A stretch of 64,000 nucleotides of DNA from UBA2779 sp965232615 (GTDB lineage: Bacteria; Spirochaetota; Spirochaetia; DSM-2461), in assembly GCA_965232615.1 (NCBI GenBank), contig OZ246985.1, forward strand, positions 1,798,001 through 1,862,000, given 5' to 3'. The notes beneath the pieces were generated by a model. The model was not told where the DNA came from. It saw only the letters and a program-made list of their open reading frames with translations, and ran no database searches. Shown in pieces: positions 53,436 to 61,738 of the stretch. The position numbers and the translations under genes were made by a program. The first letter of the stretch is position 1. Each line of letters begins with the position of its first letter.

Positions 53436-54395
53436 TCATTCCTTCACCCCGCCTGCGGACAGCCCTCCGGTAAGATTCTTCTGAATCGCCATAAACAAGA
53501 CCATAACAGGCAGAGCCGTTAACATAGAAGCGGCCATGATTCGGTCCCAGATGGCGTTTTTTGAGACGAACAGGCTGCGAAGCCCGATGGGCAGAGTGTA
53601 TAACTCCTTGTAGCCCTTCAGGAATACCGAGGCGAAAAGATATTCGTTCCAGGCAATCATAAAGGCATAGATAAATACCGTAACAATGGCCGATGCGGAA
53701 AGAGGAATTACGATGCGCCGGATAATGCCGAATCTGGAGACCCCCTCGATGAGAGCCGCCTCCTCAATGGAGTAGGGAATGGTTCTAAAGAAATTTCCCA
53801 GCATATAAAGGGATACCGGCAGCGTCTGAACCAGATATATGGTTAGAAGGGAGGTAAAAGTGCCTGCGGGAGTCGCCAGAAAGCCCAGGGCAACGGCAAT
53901 GCGGTATAGGGGGATGAGCAGAAGTATGCCCCCTATCATATATACGAACAGAACCCCGCGCTGAATCATTCCCCTGCCGCGATAACGCAGGCGGCTAAAG
54001 GAATAAGCCCCAAACACAGCCAGAGTCACCGACAGCACCGCGGCCATGAAAGAAAGAGTAAGAGAGTTGCGAAAATATTTGGCAAAGGGGAAAACATCAC
54101 TGGAATCCCTGTACTTTGCCAGAATCGCTTTACGCTGATGGCGGTCGAGATCAGATTCCTCCAGGAGAATCTTCACCGATTCGGGGACATCCTTCACCTG
54201 TTGATCAATGTTGAGCAGCTCCTTATACGCCTCGAGATTGACCTGAGTAGGCACCAGCGAGGGATTGCCCCAGTCCCATTGATATTTGAGTGACAGGGAC
54301 AGCATCTGCAGGAAGGGAAACAGGGTGAAGAGAATAATGAGCAGGAGCAGCAGAAGAAATCCGATTTTGCGCGGAATACGCCGTATTCTCACCAT
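53436..54395 (-). CDS. Sugar ABC transporter permease (MalG/UgpE type)
   Basis: A 319-residue inner-membrane subunit of a carbohydrate importer (CUT1 class). It has an N-terminal helix (IGFLLLLLLIILFTLFPFLQ), a periplasmic loop of about 80 residues and five further helices. The EAA loop is EAALIEGVSRFGIIRRIVIP (near residue 220). It overlaps the other permease gene by 7 bp. No ATPase gene follows, so it may use a shared one, as many sugar importers do. Confidence 0.9.
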   Translation of the reverse strand: MVRIRRIPRKIGFLLLLLLIILFTLFPFLQMLSLSLKYQWDWGNPSLVPTQVNLEAYKELLNIDQQVKDVPESVKILLEESDLDRHQRKAILAKYRDSSDVFPFAKYFRNSLTLSFMAAVLSVTLAVFGAYSFSRLRYRGRGMIQRGVLFVYMIGGILLLIPLYRIAVALGFLATPAGTFTSLLTIYLVQTLPVSLYMLGNFFRTIPYSIEEAALIEGVSRFGIIRRIVIPLSASAIVTVFIYAFMIAWNEYLFASVFLKGYKELYTLPIGLRSLFVSKNAIWDRIMAASMLTALPVMVLFMAIQKNLTGGLSAGGVKE

Positions 54396-55261
54396 TTGAG
54401 CACCCTCTTGACATAATAGAGAATGAACCCGATGAGCAGTACAAACTGAAGAATCACCAGCGCAGAACCCTGACCCAGGTCAACGACTCCCACGAATGCC
54501 TTGAAGTACGTGTACACCGAGAGCACCTTAACATTGTCCGTAAGCAGGTAGATATCCTCGAATTTATTGAAATTCCAGATTACCCGGAGCAGCACAAAGG
54601 CCCCAATGACAAAATAAAGTTCTGGAAGGGTTATGTAGCGGAATTTCTGCCAGGGTCCGGCACCGTCCACATCCGATGCCTCGTAGAGATTCTTGTCAAT
54701 AGCTTGAAGCCGGGCAAGCAGCATAAGGTAGGTGAAGGGAAAATTCTTCCAGATCGAGAAAACAATGGCCACCCAAAGGGCTGATTCGGGGCTGCCGATC
54801 AGATTGAATCTCTCCGAAAACAGCCCCAGCCGTTCGACGGTTATGTCCATGAACAAACCATTCACCGGATCAAAGAAAAACTTCCAGGCGTAGACAACCG
54901 AGAACACAGGGGCGACATAGGGGAGCAGGATCAGGCTCCTCACCAAACTCCTTAAGGGAAACGGCCTGTTCATCACCAGCGCCACCCCCAGCCCGACGAG
55001 AGTAGTTCCGACGGTGGAAAAAACCACATAGAGCAGGGTTGTCAGTACCGCCTTCCAGAAAGCCGGATCGCCGAGTACCTCAATGTAGTTGGCAGGACCG
55101 ATAAATTTGCTCTGATCCAGCAACGAAACACTGTAGAAACTCGAGATGATGTTGGCGACAATGGGGTAAAGGATGAGGCTGAGGATGATAATCAACGATG
55201 GCAGTATCAAACCCCAGCCCAATGCCGATTCTCTCTGGCGGAACGTCCTTATAGTCATCAT
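54389..55261 (-). CDS. Sugar ABC transporter permease (MalF/UgpA type)
   Basis: A 290-residue membrane subunit of the same importer, with six helices. The EAA loop is YEASDVDGAGPWQKFRYITL (near residue 195). FWKAVLTTLLYVVFSTVGTT is the usual second helix region. It should pair with the MalG-type subunit to form the channel. Repeat copy I lies between this gene and the binding-protein gene upstream. Confidence 0.9.
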   Translation of the reverse strand: MMTIRTFRQRESALGWGLILPSLIIILSLILYPIVANIISSFYSVSLLDQSKFIGPANYIEVLGDPAFWKAVLTTLLYVVFSTVGTTLVGLGVALVMNRPFPLRSLVRSLILLPYVAPVFSVVYAWKFFFDPVNGLFMDITVERLGLFSERFNLIGSPESALWVAIVFSIWKNFPFTYLMLLARLQAIDKNLYEASDVDGAGPWQKFRYITLPELYFVIGAFVLLRVIWNFNKFEDIYLLTDNVKVLSVYTYFKAFVGVVDLGQGSALVILQFVLLIGFILYYVKRVLKW

Positions 55262-55309
55262 AGTCGCCTACTCATTGATTATCACACCCTTCTGCTCTCC
55301 TCAGCTACA

Positions 55310-55425
55310 GGGCGCCTCTAAAAAACCGCTTTTGAAATCTGGCACAGTATCTTTTGCGTGCAGAACACGCACAGGCAGGCGGAAAAGAGCAAGGCAAAAA
55401 CGGAATGGGTTTTTTAGAGGCACCC
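55310..55425. repeat. Modular inverted-repeat element (copy I) inside the sugar-importer operon
   Basis: A 116-bp copy with ends GGGCGCCTCTAAAAAACCG and GGGTTTTTTAGAGGCACCC. TACA stands on both outer sides (55306-55309 and 55426-55429), the clearest target duplication in the family. The inside is different: TCTGGCACAGTATCTTTTGC and ACACGCACAGGCAGGCGG, related to the 126-bp spacer of copy C. The ends can pair over about 17 bases in RNA. Confidence 0.85.
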
Positions 55426-55477
55426 TACAGTGTTTATAAAAACAACGGCCTTAGCCCCCTCCTCCTGAAAGAGGTTA

Positions 55478-56845
55478 TTACATCAGCTTCCTCATCTCGG
55501 CCTCGCCCCAGTCCATAGCCTCGTCCACATCCATGCCTTCCTGGGTAATCTTGTAGATCACCTGCGGTATGATCTGCTTGGAATAGATAACTCCTGCGGC
55601 GTCGATGCGTTTTCCGCCGACGATGCCGAAAGTCTCTATGCTGTCCAGTCCGCCGATGATTTCGGCCATTTTTTCCGGACCATAATTCTCGAAAATTTTC
55701 TTCGGGTCCTGCTGGAAGCGGGGGTTAGTCGCAATGCTCTTGAGGACAGGATTCATACCTCCGGGAGCCATGTGCAGGAAAGTTATGTAGGCATTAGGCG
55801 AATAGAGATAACGGACGAATTTCTGTGCGGCAGCGGTTTTTGCCGCATCGTCTGTCTTAGGGAAAGCCAGGGAGACAATGGTGCCATATCCTGCCGGGCG
55901 GGTATTGCGGATGATGGGAGCCATCCCCGTGTTCTTCACCAACTCAGGATCAAAACTGGTGCCAGCTAGATTCTCGAAGTTTTCGGCAGTCAAGGAGCCC
56001 GCGGCGACATCGGCCAATGCCAGGTCGTCCATGATGTAGGTTGAATAGAAGAACATCGCCATCTTGCCTTGCAGATAATAATCCCTCGCCCGCCAGGTTT
56101 GAGGGCCGGGGGGATTATATTTCGCCAATTCGGCATAGTACTCGAATGCCTCCTTCATTTCAGGCGAATTGAAGATAAGATTGCCATCTTTGTCGAACAG
56201 GCCTGCGCCGTTGGACATGGCAAACTGAGTGAAGCATTGTTCGGCATAGGCTTCCGCCTTGGTGCCGACGAGTATTCCATACTGGTTGTTCGCCGGATCG
56301 TAGAAATACCTGGCCGCTTTGAGAACATCATCCCAGGTTCCCGGCGGATTCAGTCCGGCCTCCTCAAACCAGTCGGTACGGTACCAGATTCCCTGTACCC
56401 ATCCGTGGTAAGGCATTGAATAGTAGGCTTCACCATTGCCCATTTGATTGAGCCTCAGCACCCCGGCGTAGAACTTGTCGATGCCGATTTCCTCGACAAT
56501 CATAGTCGCAGCCTCGGTGTTCAAGAGACCGGCAGACCCGAAAGCGACAGTGTTAGGGGTGGCCGCTTCGATGAGAGCAGGCAGGGTTCCGGCGGCGGCA
56601 GCGGCATTCATCTGTGTCGCCATGTCGTTCTCATCGACAGGGATGACATCGACAGTGATGCCGGGATTCATTATCTCAAACGTATCCACAAGCACCTGAA
56701 TCGTGGCCTGCCGATCAGCCTGTGTTTCGGTGGTCCAGAATTCGATATTCACCGGACCGGAATCCATTGAATCGACTTCACCGGCGGCAAAAGCCATGCT
56801 TACGATGAGCAGTGTCACCGTAAAAAACGAGAATAAACGGTTCAT
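55478..56845 (-). CDS. Sugar ABC transporter substrate-binding protein (family 1)
   Basis: A 455-residue periplasmic binding protein of the CUT1 class. The signal is FTVTLLIVSMAFA, followed by an acidic linker. NIEFWTTETQADRQATIQVL begins the mature fold, and WYRTDWFEEAGLNPPGTWDD (near residue 150) is the usual hinge region. TRPAGYGTIVSLAFPKTDDA and the Trp/Tyr-rich MPYHGWVQGIWY suggest a sugar ligand. A good site (TGGAGG) precedes the ATG. It is the first gene of the operon; repeat ends lie on both sides of the gene (copies I and J). Confidence 0.9.
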   Translation of the reverse strand: MNRLFSFFTVTLLIVSMAFAAGEVDSMDSGPVNIEFWTTETQADRQATIQVLVDTFEIMNPGITVDVIPVDENDMATQMNAAAAAGTLPALIEAATPNTVAFGSAGLLNTEAATMIVEEIGIDKFYAGVLRLNQMGNGEAYYSMPYHGWVQGIWYRTDWFEEAGLNPPGTWDDVLKAARYFYDPANNQYGILVGTKAEAYAEQCFTQFAMSNGAGLFDKDGNLIFNSPEMKEAFEYYAELAKYNPPGPQTWRARDYYLQGKMAMFFYSTYIMDDLALADVAAGSLTAENFENLAGTSFDPELVKNTGMAPIIRNTRPAGYGTIVSLAFPKTDDAAKTAAAQKFVRYLYSPNAYITFLHMAPGGMNPVLKSIATNPRFQQDPKKIFENYGPEKMAEIIGGLDSIETFGIVGGKRIDAAGVIYSKQIIPQVIYKITQEGMDVDEAMDWGEAEMRKLM

Positions 56846-56902
56846 ACAATTTCCTCCATTGAAATTATTTCTGATGCTTCCATCTTACAGCAGAGTTTTC
56901 AG

Positions 56903-56917
56903 GATACCTCTAAAAAA
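56903..56917 (+). repeat. Lone end of the modular repeat element (copy J)
   Basis: GATACCTCTAAAAAAC resembles the terminal repeat and lies about 58 bp upstream of the sugar-binding-protein start. No partner is seen before the next gene. Similarity is 13-14 bases, so chance is possible. Confidence 0.4.
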
Positions 56918-57012
56918 CTAGTTTTGCAACCCTTGATTCGGGAAAAACGTCCTTTGTTTCATTTTGGTCTGAAAATTTCGACCTTTCTTATGTCTTGAGT
57001 TCCTCATCTCTC

Positions 57013-57660
57013 CTAAAGCCACTGGGAAATTCCAATATAAACCAGCGACAATGCAAGTAAAATACTGATAACCCGTAGTGTAAGAGGGTTTTTGAAGACC
57101 GCAGATATGAACACTCCTCCCAGAGTCCAGGTCAGGGCGGAACAGCTAGAGACCAGCATGATTATTGATTGGGAGTACAGCACCGTGGAAACTGTCCGCG
57201 AAGCGGGGAGGGAACCCAGGGCGCTCAGTACGAAAAACCAAGCCTTAATGTTGATCCACTGAAAGAAAAAGGCCGTCCAGAACCCCAGGGGTTTGTATTG
57301 CTTCTTCCCCCGGGATCTGCCACCATCACCTTCAGGATCAGCGGAATCGGGGGTATCGCCGTCGTCCTTCCCTGCTCCTGGTACGGTTAGCTTGACCATT
57401 CGGTATGCCAGATAGGCAAAATACACCGAGCCGATGCTTTTGATGATTGTATCAAAGAAGGAGAAACGAAGGATGAGTGCGTAAATCCCCATGTTGATGC
57501 AGAAGAATAAAAAGCTGAATCCTACTACAATTCCTGCGATATGGCGACGTGTTTTTGCCAGACCAAAGTATATTCCGGATTGCATAAGCATACTGTTGTT
57601 GGGACCGGGGGTGAAGGCTGCGATTACAGAAAGAATCAAGAAGTTCCATAAAGATGTCAT
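57013..57660 (-). CDS. LysE/RhtB-family amino-acid exporter
   Basis: A 215-residue membrane protein with six helices. The family motif FTPGPNNSMLMQSGIYFGL is at residues 15-33. The loop between helices 3 and 4 is unusually long and charged (PGAGKDDGDTPDSADPEGDG). I chose ATG 57660 because the next frame start upstream adds residues before the first helix that do not fit the family. It probably exports an amino acid or a related small molecule. Confidence 0.88.
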   Translation of the reverse strand: MTSLWNFLILSVIAAFTPGPNNSMLMQSGIYFGLAKTRRHIAGIVVGFSFLFFCINMGIYALILRFSFFDTIIKSIGSVYFAYLAYRMVKLTVPGAGKDDGDTPDSADPEGDGGRSRGKKQYKPLGFWTAFFFQWINIKAWFFVLSALGSLPASRTVSTVLYSQSIIMLVSSCSALTWTLGGVFISAVFKNPLTLRVISILLALSLVYIGISQWL

Positions 57661-57762
57661 GGGGGATAGTATAACAGATAGTGGGAAAAAATCGTCGCCC
57701 AGAAGGAAATGAGATGGTGGCAAACTGAAAATTATTAAGTTATGCTACTTCTGGAGGTGGCA

Positions 57763-58085
57763 ATGAAGGATAAGACGTACGATATTATGATCCATGCTCC
57801 CAGGCTTCATGTTTGGGTCATTATGCTGGACGAGAAAACCTATCCTTTATGGATCAAAGGTTTTTAAGAAAACTCAAAAATGATAGGCGAATGGAAGCAG
57901 GGCACATTGCCGTGTTAACTAAAGACGGGAAGGCCCAAACCGAGGGCATGGCAAATTGGATTGGAACGAGAGAAGGGTATCTCCTAAAAGAAGAGGAAGG
58001 TGCCACCGCTTTGACAATCTTGATGCATTATCATCCAGACTATGAGCAAATGCTTGATGAAGGATGGGGCGTGTCTTTACAATGA
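57763..58085 (+). pseudogene. Small unknown gene, probably frameshifted
   Basis: A strong ribosome site (GGAGGTGG) precedes ATG 57763. This frame reads MKDKTYDIMIHAPRLHVW and stops after 34 codons. Near 57813 another frame takes over with GHYAGRENLSFMDQRFLRKL and ends LMHYHPDYEQMLDEGWGVSL. Together they would make a soluble protein of about 107 residues. Either one base has been gained or lost near 57810, or the second frame starts at TTG 57813. I do not know the family. Confidence 0.5.
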
Positions 58086-58147
58086 CTCAAGGAGCTTTGT
58101 GAATGACAAGGTGATGATTTCTAAGGCTCCCGGTAGTGTGGACTAAC

Positions 58148-58552
58148 CTATTCGAGATCTATTTTACGGGCCTGTCTCATCTCTAAACCCCTCACAATCA
58201 CATAGGCTATGAGAGCAAAGACAAATACAACCAAATACATCCAGGCTATGGCCTTGAGAGTTTCAATGACCGTCCTGTAGACCTCGAGGATCCATCGATT
58301 AAGGGTGAGGACCAATATGTCCTGATTGTTATAGCCCTCATTGATATAACGCTCAAGATTGTAAATTCTCACCCCTCCGGCAACACCCACGACACAGGCA
58401 GCAAAATTGATATACCTGACCCAAGCGGTATGTATCTTGTCTTCGATAATCCGCTTAAAAATTGCCGATATCGGGATACCAAATAGTTTTACTACAGTAA
58501 AACTAACCGCGATTGCAATTCCAAAGGTTACTAATAGTAATGTAAAAAACAT
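58148..58552 (-). CDS. Small membrane protein of unknown function
   Basis: A 134-residue protein with three probable helices (FFTLLLVTFGIAIAVSFTVV; FAACVVGVAGGVRI; MYLVVFVFALIAYVIVRGLE). AGGAGG stands just before ATG 58552; a longer frame upstream has no site and reads through Gly/Arg-rich sequence. No family known to me. It is convergent with the small gene to its left and divergent from the metal-export pair. Confidence 0.7.
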   Translation of the reverse strand: MFFTLLLVTFGIAIAVSFTVVKLFGIPISAIFKRIIEDKIHTAWVRYINFAACVVGVAGGVRIYNLERYINEGYNNQDILVLTLNRWILEVYRTVIETLKAIAWMYLVVFVFALIAYVIVRGLEMRQARKIDLE

Positions 58553-58850
58553 CCGATCTCCTCCTGAGATATTGTAACGAACAAACGGCAGAGCTCCCTC
58601 GTTCAGGGGAAATCTCAGGCTTCTCCGGTATCCCCCAGATCCACCGATCCCGTACCACTTCGGACGGGTCCCCCGGGTTCCCAGGGTCTTCATGATGTCC
58701 TCTTCCCCATCATCCTTGTGAAGAGAGTATCTCACGGAGACGATAGGAGAGTCAACAGGATTCTTTCGGACATTGCTCCATGGTCGATAAAGATGTCAAT
58801 AATGATATCTATGGTTGATCTCATTGACTCACGATCTGTCGAAGACTAGG

Positions 58851-59459
58851 ATGACCACGATGAAGCGGTATTGCCACCATTTCATAGCAGTCATACTATT
58901 CCTGGTGATTTCCGGGACACTTTCGGGCCATCCTCATATGTGGATCCGGGGGCAGGTAATCCCCGAACTGGGACGGAAGGGTCTGGAGTATGTCCGGGTT
59001 ATCTGGGACATCGACGAACTGACCAGTGCCGCCATTATCCTCGACTACGATACCGACCGGGACGGTGTCCTGAATCCAACCGAAACGGAAGCCATTCGTC
59101 GTGGAGCGTTCGAACACCTGATCGAACAGGAGTACTACATGTTCGTGGAAATCCGGGATCTGTATGCCACTCCCGGACGCGCCCGGGATTTCAGTGCCCA
59201 TATTGAAAATGGCCGCCTTTTTTATGATTTTCGGGTTCCCCTGGAGGTTCCAATCCGATGGAATGAAATGGCAGATGTGAGGGTGTTCCTCTTCGACCCG
59301 ACTTATTTTATTGATTTCCGTCCGGATGATATGAGCGCCATAACCGCGTCCTGGGAAGATCGGGAGGTCGATTTCACCGTATCGTCCCACCGCTCTCTGA
59401 CAGTGGGCTACGGCATGGTGGATGTGGTGAGCCTGAGTGCAAACGAGATAACCCGCTGA
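58851..59459 (+). CDS. DUF1007 periplasmic protein, partner of a metal exporter
   Basis: A secreted protein of about 202 residues (signal HFIAVILFLVISGTLSG). The mature N-terminus HPHMWIRG has the two His typical of DUF1007. A loop DYDTDRDGVLNPTE (near residue 65) has the D-x-D-x-D-G-x-L pattern of a calcium-type EF-hand site. DUF1007 genes are usually next to NicO-type exporters, as here, and may pass metal to them. ATG 58851 and 58860 are both possible. The next gene overlaps the stop by one base. Confidence 0.87.
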   Translation: MTTMKRYCHHFIAVILFLVISGTLSGHPHMWIRGQVIPELGRKGLEYVRVIWDIDELTSAAIILDYDTDRDGVLNPTETEAIRRGAFEHLIEQEYYMFVEIRDLYATPGRARDFSAHIENGRLFYDFRVPLEVPIRWNEMADVRVFLFDPTYFIDFRPDDMSAITASWEDREVDFTVSSHRSLTVGYGMVDVVSLSANEITR

Positions 59460-60298
59460 TGAGCACCCAGACGACCAATCCTTTTACCGGCCAGACCACG
59501 GCTCCTACGACGACCATACCCGTGCCGGAGTTTCTGCGGGAATGGGGATTTCGGCTCCAGGAATCCATGCTGGAGGCTGCGCGTGTGGTAACCAATGGCA
59601 GCGAAGGCAATGTCCGGGCCTTTCTGTTGGCCATCTCCATCGCCATTCTGTTCGGTATAGTGCACATCATAGGTCCGGGGCACGGTAAGCTGTTCACCAT
59701 TGGTTACTTCGGTTCCCGTCGGGCCAGGTTGAGGGAAGGACTGGTTCTCAGTGCGATGGTGAATATTCTGGATTCCCTGTCGGCCTTTCTGCTGGTGGGC
59801 GTCGCCTACGGTATCCTATCGGTTTCCCTGAGGGCCGTTGGAGTGGAAGTGGGACGCATCACCCGGCTGATTGCCTACGCGGCAATATCAGTACTGGCCC
59901 TTTCTCATCTAATCGGTCATATCCGGGAAAGTAACCACCATAGTCATAATCATGACAACCACCAATACAAAAACATGCCGGTATCTTTTCCGAAGACGAT
60001 GAAACCCTGGATGCTGGCTGTCTCAGTGGGACTCATCCCCTGTCCAGTCTCCTCGGCCATCCTGGCATGGGGCATCGTCAATGCTGCCCTGGGATTCGCG
60101 GCAGTTCTGGTGGCCGGAGTTTCAATAGGCGGTATGATTGCCATGACGGCCTTCAGCCTGGCGTTGATCGGTGGTAAGCAAGGAATGACAGCACTGATGG
60201 AACGCCGGGGATTCAGTCGTGCCCTGACAGTCTTCGAGTTCGCATCACTGGGATTCCTGTTCGTCGTCGGCGTTCTGATGTTCATCAGCGTGCTCTGA
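59459..60298 (+). CDS. NicO/RcnA-family nickel-cobalt exporter
   Basis: A 279-residue membrane protein. The motif HIIGPGHGKLFTIGYFGSRR (near residue 68) marks the NicO family, whose His and Asp residues carry metal. A His-rich loop SNHHSHNHDNHQ (near residue 160) should bind Ni, Co or Zn. GLIPCPVSSAILAWGIVNA is the second family signature. It acts in the inner membrane with the DUF1007 protein. No metal regulator is seen nearby. Confidence 0.9.
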   Translation: MSTQTTNPFTGQTTAPTTTIPVPEFLREWGFRLQESMLEAARVVTNGSEGNVRAFLLAISIAILFGIVHIIGPGHGKLFTIGYFGSRRARLREGLVLSAMVNILDSLSAFLLVGVAYGILSVSLRAVGVEVGRITRLIAYAAISVLALSHLIGHIRESNHHSHNHDNHQYKNMPVSFPKTMKPWMLAVSVGLIPCPVSSAILAWGIVNAALGFAAVLVAGVSIGGMIAMTAFSLALIGGKQGMTALMERRGFSRALTVFEFASLGFLFVVGVLMFISVL

Positions 60299-60545
60299 GA
60301 GTGCCGCTATTAAAGTTGAGTATAGAGTTAGCGGTAATATTACCAATGTCAGTTGATATCTCCTATTGATAAGCATCACCAGGATAAGTCCTTACCTTCA
60401 CCTCACCCAGGAAATAATTATTTTTTTCCTTTCTAATTTCGATGTTTTGAGGTCTGACAGTATTATCGATGTCCTCAACTCAACTTCTTTGCCCTCTTTA
60501 TCGTAGACAGTTAATGTTACAATTCACTCAATCGTAGAAAAAGGA
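60299..60545. other. Intergenic stretch before mglB
   Basis: About 250 bp without a gene. It is AT-rich with a T-run (ATTATTTTTTTCCTTTC near 60418) and no recognised RNA or repeat. Confidence 0.5.
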
Positions 60546-60572
60546 TTGATGCTTTTATCATTAGTCTATACT
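60546..60572 (+). promoter_or_regulatory. Possible mglB promoter
   Basis: TTGATG (60546-60551) and TATACT (60567-60572) are 15 bases apart, a little short. A small hairpin (GGGAC-TGGA-GTCCC, 60585-60598) follows in the leader, and the ribosome site AAAGGAG lies just before the ATG at 60623. The hairpin could affect start or stability. Confidence 0.4.
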
Positions 60573-60622
60573 CTAGTTAACCTGGGGACTGGAGTCCCAC
60601 AACTAATTAAAGGAGTTTTTTA

Positions 60623-61648
60623 ATGAAAAAAGCATTAATCATTATCGCTATCATTCTGATGGCGATGCCCGCCATGTTACTTGCAAACGGCGGATCTGAC
60701 GATGACGCGGAGGGTAACCTGGTCATCGGTGCTAACATCTACAGCTTTGCCGACAATTTTATGAATGGTGTGATGAAACCTGAGCTTGAACGCTACGCTG
60801 CCGAGAAGGGCGTAGAAATCGACATCGTCGATTCCGAAGGTCAACAGGCCAAACTTAACGACCAGGTTGATGTTTTTATCACCAAAGGTGTTGATGTTCT
60901 TGCTATTAACCTTGTCGATCCCGCATCTGCAACGACCATCATCGACAAAGCAAAAGCTGCAGGTATTCCCCTGGTCCTTTTCAATAAGGAACCAACAGAA
61001 GCCGGCGCCATGAGTTCCTATAACAAAGTCTGGTATGTTGGTACTAACTCGGCCGAGTCGGGAATAATACAGGGCGAAATGATGGTAAATGACTGGAAAG
61101 CCAATCCTGACTGGGATAAGAACGGCGATGGTACAGTCCAGTACGTCCTGCTCAAAGGCGAACCTGGACATCCCGATGCTGAGGCACGAACAACAGAATC
61201 GGTCAAAGCTTTTAGAGATGCCGGCATCTCTGTTGAAGAACTGGCTCTTGAAGCCGATCCCAACTGGTCAACCCAGCACGGCAATGATAAAATGGCCACA
61301 TGGCTGACTTCGTCCTTTGGCGGAGACATTGAACTGGTTATCTGCAACAACGACGGTATGGCTTTTGGGGCAATCAATGCGCTCAAAGCTGCCGGCACAA
61401 TGCTCCCCCTCTATGGTGTGGACGCACTGGATCAGGCTCTAACACATATCGCCGATGGCGAAATGAACGGAACCGTTTTGAATGACGGCGTTAATCAATC
61501 CCGGGCTACTATTGATCTTGCTGTCAACGCTGCCATGGGCAATGATATTACTGCCGGAACCAACTGGGTTATTGAGAATCAGACAACAAAAGCAGTTCGG
61601 GTTGCATACGTTGCTGTAACTCCCGATAACTACGAGGATTTCCGCTAA
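60623..61648 (+). CDS. mglB: Galactose/glucose-binding protein (MglB type)
   Basis: A 341-residue periplasmic binding protein of the ribose/galactose class. Signal MKKALIIIAIILMAMPAMLL. The calcium loop typical of MglB reads DKNGDGTVQY (near residue 168). The hinge region FGGDIELVICNNDGMAFGAI and YGVDALDQAL are also typical. Galactose or glucose is the likely ligand. mglA follows after a 90-bp gap that holds a stem-loop. Confidence 0.92.
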   Translation: MKKALIIIAIILMAMPAMLLANGGSDDDAEGNLVIGANIYSFADNFMNGVMKPELERYAAEKGVEIDIVDSEGQQAKLNDQVDVFITKGVDVLAINLVDPASATTIIDKAKAAGIPLVLFNKEPTEAGAMSSYNKVWYVGTNSAESGIIQGEMMVNDWKANPDWDKNGDGTVQYVLLKGEPGHPDAEARTTESVKAFRDAGISVEELALEADPNWSTQHGNDKMATWLTSSFGGDIELVICNNDGMAFGAINALKAAGTMLPLYGVDALDQALTHIADGEMNGTVLNDGVNQSRATIDLAVNAAMGNDITAGTNWVIENQTTKAVRVAYVAVTPDNYEDFR

Positions 61649-61682
61649 GCCATCTGGTTTTTCGGATCAATTTGCAGTTTCC

Positions 61683-61714
61683 TGCAGGAAGAAGTCATCT
61701 GACCTCTTCCTGCA
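61683..61714 (+). promoter_or_regulatory. Stem-loop between mglB and mglA
   Basis: TGCAGGAAGA pairs perfectly with TCTTCCTGCA over 10 bases around a 12-base loop. No T-run follows. Such hairpins after binding-protein genes commonly protect the upstream message and lower expression of the ATPase and permease. Confidence 0.7.
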
Positions 61715-61738
61715 ATCCTTTGAAGGGAGGCTGGAGAC

